Shown here: positions 58,079-64,000 of the stretch, piece by piece | Numbering within the stretch: the first letter of the stretch is position 1 | Layout: the number at the start of each line of letters is the position of its first letter | From: Pantoea septica | Lineage (GTDB): Bacteria; Pseudomonadota; Gammaproteobacteria; Enterobacterales; Enterobacteriaceae | Direction: 5' to 3' | DNA: 64,000 nt | NCBI RefSeq assembly: GCF_002095575.1 | Contig: NZ_MLJJ01000020.1 | Span: forward strand, 28,013 to 92,012 | Notes under the pieces: generated by a model | Seen by the model: the letters and a program-made list of their open reading frames with translations, nothing else | Database searches by the model: none | Told to the model about the DNA's origin: nothing | Program-made: the position numbers and the translations under genes

Positions 58079-60350
58079 GCAGGCGGCGGCGCGTAATGAT
58101 GCGCATCAGGCGCCAGGTCATCAGCGCGAACAGCACCACGACAAATACCGCGCAGAGCGCCAGCCAGAACGGATGGGTCGCCAGCATCGTCCACAGGCGC
58201 TCCCACCAGGGGAGATGGCCAACGAAATAGTTGTCGCCGACGCGCAGGCTGTTGACGCCCGATTCGCGAATAACGGCAGCGGAGCCGAAAATCGCGGCGC
58301 GCTTGCCGCTGTCGGTCAGCGCATCGTTCAGCAGCTGCCAGCTGCGTGGGCTGCCGTCGGCCAGCAGCGCCACCACGCTGCGCTGATCGTTGAACGGCGA
58401 CTGGAAGCCGATCACCGTCGCCAGCGGGCCGCGCGACCCCACGGCGGTGGTGCTTTCTGCCGCGCGATCGCCTTCGCTGACGCTGCCGGCATCAAGGGCA
58501 GCCTGGCGCGTCGGCGCCTTTATCCAGCTGCCTGCGGCGTCGACCAGCGCTGCGATCCGCCGGTCATCCTGCAGATCTTTCGGAATGTCGCCGATCATCA
58601 GCAGATCGGCGTCCTGCGACTTCGCTTTGCTCCAGTCGTCGCTGAACTGCACCCGCAGCGCCGGATAGCCGGTCTGCGCGCCGATATTGCCCAGCGCGTT
58701 GAGCAGCGTGCCGACCTGCTGCGCGTCGGGTTTCGGCTGCACCAGCACCAGCGTTTGCGCCAGATCGGCGTAGCGCGTAAAGGGGAAGCCCGCGCCCGCA
58801 AATGCGCGCAGCGACGGCATTTCGATGTAGTGACGGTAGCCGGAGAAATCGACGCTGGAGCTATCATCCACTACCACGTGATGGCTGACCGGCGTAACGT
58901 TCTCGCAGCGCCCGTCAGCCGTGCCGCTGATAATGGTGTTGGCGTAGTCGAAGTCGAAACGCAGCTGGTTGACCACGCCGAGACGCAGCGCAGGAATCGT
59001 CAGCTGCCGGTTGTTGTCCTGCAATCCCTGGATTAGCGGAATACGCAACAGTTGCTGGCCGGCGGTATTTTTCGGCGGCAGCGGATAATCCTGGATGAAC
59101 TGGTTGTTCAGGTGTACGGCCAGGCGCGAACCGTCCGCCTGGAACGGCGCGGTGTAGCGATAGCTCAGGTCCATGTCGATGCCGCGCGCGCGCACCAGAA
59201 AGAGATCGGGCGGCAGATTAAGCGTCAGACCGATGGGATTGAGCTGCATGCCGTCGGACTGCAGCTGGTTTTCATACTGCGTCAGCTCGGCGAAGGTGGT
59301 ACGCCGGTCCGTCCGCACCCAGTTTGGCGCGTCGTAGGCTTTGCGCGGCGCCAGCAGTTTTACGCTATCGATAGTCGAGGTGTCGCCGCGCAGCAGCAGC
59401 TCGCCCTGAGCGATGCCCTGCACCGCCGTCAGCAAATCCTCGTCGTTGCGCCCCAGAATCAGCAGCATTTTTTCATAGGGATTGTCGGGCTGGCTGACGA
59501 TTTCCACCGTGGGCTTGTTCACCGGCGGCAGATCTTTCAGGAAGTCGGGACGAGCGTCGTTGGTGGCGAACACCACGGCGTGCTGCTGCTGCGGCAGCGT
59601 GTTGTAGAGCACCGGGAAGTTCTGGCCGCGCCACGCGGCTTTGCTGCCGAACCAGGAGGCGAGCATCGCCGCGGCGCGCTGCTGCGCCACGTCCGGCTGC
59701 GCGGCGAAGACCACCGGCAGCGTCAGCGGACGCTTATCGCGCGCGTCGAAGAAGGGCTCGGGAAAGTGCGACAGATCGTTCTTCAGCGGCAGCTTTTGCA
59801 GCGTTAAATCGAGGCCGCTCTCTTTGCCGATATCGAGCCAGATAGTGCTGTTGGCGGGGTTCTCGCACACGTTGGTGTAGTGGCCCACCAGCTCAAAGCG
59901 TACGCGGTTGAAGTCGCTGATAAAACGGGGATCGATCGCCAGCTGGGTCTGGGTCTCTTTGCCGAGCTGCTCCGGCGTAACGGTGATCAGGCCGATCAGC
60001 TCGTCGTTGAGATAGACCTTGAGCTGCGACAGCGTCGGCAGCAGCGCGGGCGAGGGGCGATAGCTGAGATTAAGCAGTGCGCGGGTCACCACCTCGTCGC
60101 TGCGCACGCCGAACTCAATCTGGCCGCTCGGCTGAGAGCCGCGCAGCGTCATGCTGCCCGGCGGCGGCGCCAGCTGGGTAAAGTCGAGCCGGCTGTCGCG
60201 CAGCGGCGCGCCGGGATCCTGGGGCGCGGTCTGAACCGACGCCGCCTCGGCAGGATTCGCCAACGCGGCGTCCTGCGCGGCGGCACAGCTTAGCGTTGCG
60301 GTGCCCAGCAGCAGGGCGGTAAACCAACCGTTCACTCTCGTCATCGTCAT
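58059..60350 (-). CDS. bcsB: Cellulose synthase periplasmic subunit BcsB
   Basis: A 763-residue precursor (E. coli 779) with an N-terminal signal peptide (cut near AAA|QDAAL). It has two carbohydrate-binding-like and flavodoxin-like repeats and the C-terminal membrane anchor HPFWLALCAVFVVVLFALMTWRLMRIITRRR. The cytoplasmic tail is acidic (LLDDEDE). BcsB guides the glucan chain from BcsA and is needed for catalysis. The start lies 4 bases after the bcsA stop. The last 20 bases overlap bcsC. Confidence 0.95.
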   Translation of the reverse strand: MTMTRVNGWFTALLLGTATLSCAAAQDAALANPAEAASVQTAPQDPGAPLRDSRLDFTQLAPPPGSMTLRGSQPSGQIEFGVRSDEVVTRALLNLSYRPSPALLPTLSQLKVYLNDELIGLITVTPEQLGKETQTQLAIDPRFISDFNRVRFELVGHYTNVCENPANSTIWLDIGKESGLDLTLQKLPLKNDLSHFPEPFFDARDKRPLTLPVVFAAQPDVAQQRAAAMLASWFGSKAAWRGQNFPVLYNTLPQQQHAVVFATNDARPDFLKDLPPVNKPTVEIVSQPDNPYEKMLLILGRNDEDLLTAVQGIAQGELLLRGDTSTIDSVKLLAPRKAYDAPNWVRTDRRTTFAELTQYENQLQSDGMQLNPIGLTLNLPPDLFLVRARGIDMDLSYRYTAPFQADGSRLAVHLNNQFIQDYPLPPKNTAGQQLLRIPLIQGLQDNNRQLTIPALRLGVVNQLRFDFDYANTIISGTADGRCENVTPVSHHVVVDDSSSVDFSGYRHYIEMPSLRAFAGAGFPFTRYADLAQTLVLVQPKPDAQQVGTLLNALGNIGAQTGYPALRVQFSDDWSKAKSQDADLLMIGDIPKDLQDDRRIAALVDAAGSWIKAPTRQAALDAGSVSEGDRAAESTTAVGSRGPLATVIGFQSPFNDQRSVVALLADGSPRSWQLLNDALTDSGKRAAIFGSAAVIRESGVNSLRVGDNYFVGHLPWWERLWTMLATHPFWLALCAVFVVVLFALMTWRLMRIITRRRLLDDEDE

Positions 60351-60354
60351 ATCA

Positions 60355-62967
60355 TCAACTCAATACGTTTTTTGAAGCGGGCGCCCGTCCAGTGCCCTGC
60401 GGCAACAGCGAGGCCAGCCAGCTCAGCCCAGCGGTAAGCAGGTTAAACAGCCGACGTAACTGCGGCGGACCATATTCCGCCAGGCGCAGATAGCCTTTAA
60501 AGCCGAGGATCATGATATCCGCGAGGCTCTGCACCGGTTTATCTTCCGGGAAACCGTCCTGCCACAGCGCCCAGGTATCGGCGCGGGCGAAGGTGCACTG
60601 GATAAATTCGATATGCTGCTGGGTCGTCAGCTGGTGCAGACGAATGCCGGCGCGCAGGCCGAAGACGCGCTGCACGCGGCACGGAAAGCTGAACTCCTGC
60701 TGGCCGCGGCGCAGCAGCAGCCAGACTTTTTCATCTTCCTTCAACGCATTCGACTCGCGCAGTTCGACGCCGACGCCGCCGTCGGAGTAGTCGCGCAGCG
60801 TACAGGGCAGCATGTGGCCATCTTCGCGCGCGATAGCGGCAGGCATGGCGATCTCCACGCGGTGCGCCTCGCGGATTTGCCGCGCTTCGACGGAAACCGC
60901 CACCGCGCCGCCGAGGATCACCATGTTATAGATGACCCACACCAGGCTCACCCAGACCGTCAGCACCTCGTTGGCCGGCCCGTAGTTCATGCGCCAGAAC
61001 GCCATCGCCACGCCCGCCAGGTTGAGCAGCACCAGGAACATATAGGGTTTGGTGATCACCCAGTCGAGATGGTGCTCTTCCACCAGGCCGCCTTTCGCCG
61101 TCACGTTGAATTTGCCTTTGTGCGGGTTGAACAGGGCCACGGTGGTCGGCCGGGCGATATACCAGGCCAGCACGGTTTCATACACCTCGCTCCAGAAGGA
61201 GTGACGCCAGCGCCCCTGAATGCGCGAGTTAGTCAGGCTGGTGTGCAGCATATGCGGCAGCACATAGATAGCGATAGCCAGCGCGGGCGCGTAGATGATG
61301 TAGGCGTGGCAGAGCAGAAACGCCAGCGGCGCCAGCAGGAAGATCAGGCGTGGAATGCCGGAGAGAAAGTGCAGCATGGCGTTGGCGTAGCAAAGGCGCT
61401 GCACCCACTTCAACCCTTTGCCGAACAAGGGGTTATCAAGACGGAAAATCTGCACCATGCCGCGCGCCCAGCGAATACGCTGGCCGATATGCGCCGACAG
61501 GCTCTCGGTCGCCAGCCCCGCCGCCTGAGGAATGCGGATGTAGGCGGAGGCGTAGCCGCGCCGGTGCAGGCGCAGCGAGGTGTGCGCATCTTCGGTCACG
61601 GTTTCTACCGCGATGCCGCCGATCTCATCCAGCGCGCTGCGGCGCAACACGGCGCAGGAGCCGCAAAAGAAGGTGGCGTCCCAGGTATCGTTGCCGTCCT
61701 GCACCAGGCCGTAAAACAGCGAGCCTTCGTTCGGCGTTCGGCGGAAGCGGCCCAGGTTGCGCTCAAAGGGATCGGGCGAGAAGAAGTGATGCGGTGTCTG
61801 CAGCATCGCCAGCTTCGGGTCCTTGATAAACCAGCCGATGGTCATCTGCAGGAAGGCGCGCGTCGGCACGTGGTCGCAGTCGAAAATCGAGACGAATTCG
61901 CTGCGGCAGCGCGTTTTCAGCGCATGGTTGATATTGCCCGCCTTGGCGTGCTCGTGTGTCGGACGCACCACGTAGTTTACGCCGACGCTGGCGGCGAACT
62001 CGCGAAACTCTTCGCGTCCGCCGTCGTCGAGCAGATAGATATTGAGCCGATCCTTCGGCCAGTCGATACCCATCGCCGCGTAAATCGTCGGCTTCACCAC
62101 GCTGAGCGGCTCATTGTAGGTCGGCACCAGCAGATCGACGCTCGGCCACTGATCGAGCGTGTCAGGCATCGAGACCGGCTGACGGTTAAGCGGCCACAGC
62201 GTTTGAAAATAGCCCAGCACCAGCACCACCCAGGCGTAGGTTTCCGCGACGATCAGCAGCAGCCCGAATATCAGGCTGAGCGGATCGTCCCAGTTGAGCG
62301 TCGAGGTATAGCGCCACCACAGATAGCGGCAGGAGACGGTCAGCGACAGCACGATCAGCATCATGGTCGGGAAGCGGCCCGGCACGCGCCGCACCAGCAT
62401 CGCCAGGCTCCAGAGCAGCACCACGAAGATAAACTGCGTCATCAGCCCGAACGGCTGGCTGATGCAGAGCAGCGCCAGCAGCGAAGCGAACAGCGCCGCG
62501 CCGATAAAACAGAGGCGGCGCGCCAGCGGCGAGAGCCGCTGCAGCCGCTGTTCGAGGCGCGCGTCGACGTTGCCATTCTGAACGCGCGCGGAGAGCGTAT
62601 CGAGCCACTGATAGCCGCGCTGCCGCCAGCGAAACAGCGGCAGGAAGCCTTTGAAACGCTGCCGCTCGCTGCGGCCGCTGCTGTCCTGCGGCAGAATCAC
62701 CACCAGCCACAGCGTCTGCACCAGATAGCGCAAAATATCCAACGGCCGCGGGCGCTCCGGCGAGATATGCGGATAGAGACGGCGGCGATCCTGAATAATG
62801 CGCTGCCAGCCCGGCGTTTCGAAACGCAGCAGCGCCCAGCCCAGCGCGCACCAGAACAGATTCAGGCCGCTGGCGAAGCGGGACGCGCCGCGCTCGCGCG
62901 CCGTGACGTAGCGCGAACGCAGCGCCTGCCAGACCGGCCCGGTCAGCAGCCAGCGCAGCGGATTCAT
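60355..62967 (-). CDS. bcsA: Cellulose synthase catalytic subunit BcsA
   Basis: An 870-residue processive GT2 (E. coli 872). N-terminal membrane helices precede the catalytic domain with DDG (314-316), DCD (363-365), TED (458-460) and QRIRW (496-500), the full D,D,D,QxxRW set. More membrane helices follow, then a C-terminal PilZ domain with the c-di-GMP-binding RxxxR at Arg699-Arg703 and DYSDGG (726-731). It polymerises UDP-glucose into cellulose and extrudes it, activated by c-di-GMP. It overlaps bcsQ by four bases and is followed by bcsB. Confidence 0.98.
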   Translation of the reverse strand: MNPLRWLLTGPVWQALRSRYVTARERGASRFASGLNLFWCALGWALLRFETPGWQRIIQDRRRLYPHISPERPRPLDILRYLVQTLWLVVILPQDSSGRSERQRFKGFLPLFRWRQRGYQWLDTLSARVQNGNVDARLEQRLQRLSPLARRLCFIGAALFASLLALLCISQPFGLMTQFIFVVLLWSLAMLVRRVPGRFPTMMLIVLSLTVSCRYLWWRYTSTLNWDDPLSLIFGLLLIVAETYAWVVLVLGYFQTLWPLNRQPVSMPDTLDQWPSVDLLVPTYNEPLSVVKPTIYAAMGIDWPKDRLNIYLLDDGGREEFREFAASVGVNYVVRPTHEHAKAGNINHALKTRCRSEFVSIFDCDHVPTRAFLQMTIGWFIKDPKLAMLQTPHHFFSPDPFERNLGRFRRTPNEGSLFYGLVQDGNDTWDATFFCGSCAVLRRSALDEIGGIAVETVTEDAHTSLRLHRRGYASAYIRIPQAAGLATESLSAHIGQRIRWARGMVQIFRLDNPLFGKGLKWVQRLCYANAMLHFLSGIPRLIFLLAPLAFLLCHAYIIYAPALAIAIYVLPHMLHTSLTNSRIQGRWRHSFWSEVYETVLAWYIARPTTVALFNPHKGKFNVTAKGGLVEEHHLDWVITKPYMFLVLLNLAGVAMAFWRMNYGPANEVLTVWVSLVWVIYNMVILGGAVAVSVEARQIREAHRVEIAMPAAIAREDGHMLPCTLRDYSDGGVGVELRESNALKEDEKVWLLLRRGQQEFSFPCRVQRVFGLRAGIRLHQLTTQQHIEFIQCTFARADTWALWQDGFPEDKPVQSLADIMILGFKGYLRLAEYGPPQLRRLFNLLTAGLSWLASLLPQGTGRAPASKNVLS

Positions 62968-63695
62968 GGCTGCTTTCCGTTCAGATGAAGCAGCAGCCAG
63001 TTCGCCAGCGTAGTGATCTCTTCGCTGACCAGCGCATGGGGACGATACTCCCCTACCGGCTGCTTCATCATCAGCGCTTCCGCCAGCGCTTCGTCGCGAT
63101 GGATAAGCAGCGGAATCAGGTTATTCAGCGACGCGACCCACAGCTGATGCAGATCCTGCTGCAGGCGACTGTTGGCGTTGAACTGATTGATCAGAAAGCG
63201 CGTATGCGCCGTAAAAGGCTGCTGATACAGGCGGAGATGACAGTTGGCGTCAGGCGTCAGCACGCGCACTACGCCGTCGAGCCGCGGATAGAGAGCCTCA
63301 TGCCAGGGCAACGAATCTGCGGGCAGATCAAAAATCACCCAGCGATAGCGACGCTGCAGGTCCGCCAGCGCGTCGAGCAGCGGTGTAGCGATCGCGGCGT
63401 CCTGACGCAGCAAAGTAAAATCTTTTTGATGAGTAAGCGAGCCATGAGGCAGCAGATCAGGGCCATCGGGGTAGCGCAGCGCAGCGCCCTGCCAGGCGCC
63501 GCCGCCGAGCAGCGCCTGCATCCAGCCTTTTTCCGGCAGCGCGGGCAGGTTAAAGTGCGCGCCGAGCTGGCTCGATGGAGAGCCGTCAATCAGCAGTACG
63601 CCTTCGCCCAGCGCCGTCAGCGCCCAGCCGAGCGCGGCGCCGATAGAGGTGGCGCCCGTACCACCGCGTATGCCCTGCAGCGCGATCAGCGGCAT
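62964..63695 (-). CDS. bcsQ: ParA-like cellulose biosynthesis protein BcsQ
   Basis: A 243-residue MinD/ParA-like ATPase (E. coli 250). The P-loop is GIRGGTGATS (8-17), so the usual GKT lysine is replaced by Ala15, as E. coli BcsQ also has a variant (GVGTT). Later segments RYRWVIFDLPAD and PLLIHRDEALAEALMMKQPVGEYRPHALVSEE match the family. BcsQ with BcsR supports assembly and polar placement of the synthase. Its start overlaps the bcsR stop by one base (TAATG). Confidence 0.93.
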   Translation of the reverse strand: MPLIALQGIRGGTGATSIGAALGWALTALGEGVLLIDGSPSSQLGAHFNLPALPEKGWMQALLGGGAWQGAALRYPDGPDLLPHGSLTHQKDFTLLRQDAAIATPLLDALADLQRRYRWVIFDLPADSLPWHEALYPRLDGVVRVLTPDANCHLRLYQQPFTAHTRFLINQFNANSRLQQDLHQLWVASLNNLIPLLIHRDEALAEALMMKQPVGEYRPHALVSEEITTLANWLLLHLNGKQP

Positions 63696-63892
63696 TAGCG
63701 CGACCGTCCCGGCTGTTCCGTCGAGGTTTCGGCTAACAGCGGCCAGCGCGCGACAATGTTCGCCAGCCGCTCTTCACGAGCGATGTCGATATAGCGAAAA
63801 GCCTGCAGAGAAAAAGCGTCGCGCAAGGCGCTAATATCATCCTGACGTTGGTCGTCGGACGCGACCAGAGTATAAGCATTTTCATTTTTCAT
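63695..63892 (-). CDS. bcsR: Cellulose biosynthesis regulator BcsR (YhjR)
   Basis: A 65-residue protein starting at ATG 63892 (MKNENAYTLVASDDQRQDD), close to E. coli BcsR (62). The conserved core is DISALRDAFSLQAFRYIDIAREERLANIVARWPLLAE. A longer frame starting 17 codons upstream (MNITIFYPTLFYP) is not family-like. BcsR stabilises BcsQ and with it tunes BcsA. It is the first gene of the bcsRQABC run visible here. Confidence 0.9.
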   Translation of the reverse strand: MKNENAYTLVASDDQRQDDISALRDAFSLQAFRYIDIAREERLANIVARWPLLAETSTEQPGRSR

Positions 63893-64000
63893 TACTTTTC
63901 GCCACGGATAAAACAACGTCGGGTAAAAGATGGTTATATTCACGCAGGCGTTAAATCGACGCCGCCTGAATCGGCGCGATGATAGATCAATGCGAACCGG
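63893..64000. other. Upstream region of bcsR, cut by the window end
   Basis: The last 108 bases hold the 5' region of bcsR. No clear promoter hexamer pair or operator is visible. In E. coli the divergent bcsEFG genes would start just beyond, so whether they are present cannot be judged here. Confidence 0.3.

Noticed and set aside
58020..58140. A remnant of bcsZ hidden at the bcsB-bcsC junction
   Set aside because: Both genes are full length and overlap in different frames; no GH8-like segment can be read in any frame near the junction.
60613..62988. Long open frame antisense to bcsA (about 790 codons)
   Set aside because: A shadow of the highly conserved bcsA gene; its composition (Arg, Gln, His, Ala) is typical of antisense frames in G+C-rich DNA.

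Overview
The window is a stretch of enterobacterial chromosome with high G+C content. Nearly every gene is a recognisable core gene of the Enterobacterales. The enterobacterial common antigen (ECA) cluster, the hem/cya block and the bcsRQABC set, together with the gene-order differences from Escherichia coli described below, suggest the Erwiniaceae (Pantoea, Mixta or Erwinia type). The genus is an inference; no rRNA or other typing locus is present.

Layout. (a) 1-438 is the 3' end of glpT. (b) 472-43854 matches the E. coli block that runs from yigL to ppiC: yigL, pldB, rhtB, rhtC, recQ, pldA, yigI, rarD, corA with its corL leader, uvrD, yigB-xerC-yigA-dapF-lptM, cyaA, divergent hemCDXY, the small RNA glmZ, a four-tRNA operon (Arg-His-Leu-Pro), the complete ECA operon wecA-wzzE-wecB-wecC-rffG-rffH-wecD-wecE-wzxE-wecF-wzyE-wecG, rho, trxA, rhlB, gppA, rep and ppiC. 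Compared with E. coli as I know it, yifK and aslAB are missing around the tRNAs. (c) 43855-63892 matches a different E. coli block (yhjG, pdeH, kdgK, yhjJ, dctA, pdeK, bcsC, bcsB, bcsA, bcsQ, bcsR). It joins block (b) stop codon to stop codon. An alpha/beta hydrolase gene has been added after kdgK, and the cellulase gene bcsZ is absent, with bcsB and bcsC overlapping.

How the genes work together. The wec genes build the ECA trisaccharide on undecaprenyl phosphate, flip it and polymerise it. The bcs genes make and export cellulose under c-di-GMP control through the BcsA PilZ domain, and two EAL phosphodiesterases (pdeH, pdeK) sit nearby. hemCDXY supplies uroporphyrinogen III, and cyaA makes cAMP. 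uvrD, rep, recQ, xerC, rho and rhlB form a nucleic-acid helicase, recombination and termination set. kdgK, with a KdgR-type operator, belongs to pectin and hexuronate catabolism.

The most interesting observations are regulatory or structural. glmZ carries a full sigma-54/GlrR/IHF promoter architecture. bcsZ is lost between overlapping bcsB and bcsC. corA has a corL leader peptide with a TTG start. uvrD has a LexA box and an attenuator. A terminator-like hairpin lies between the divergent pdeH and kdgK genes. Three unrelated palindromic intergenic elements (3084-3169, 8189-8299, 41367-41449) look like miniature repeats. I found no CRISPR array, prophage, insertion sequence or other obviously novel multi-gene system.
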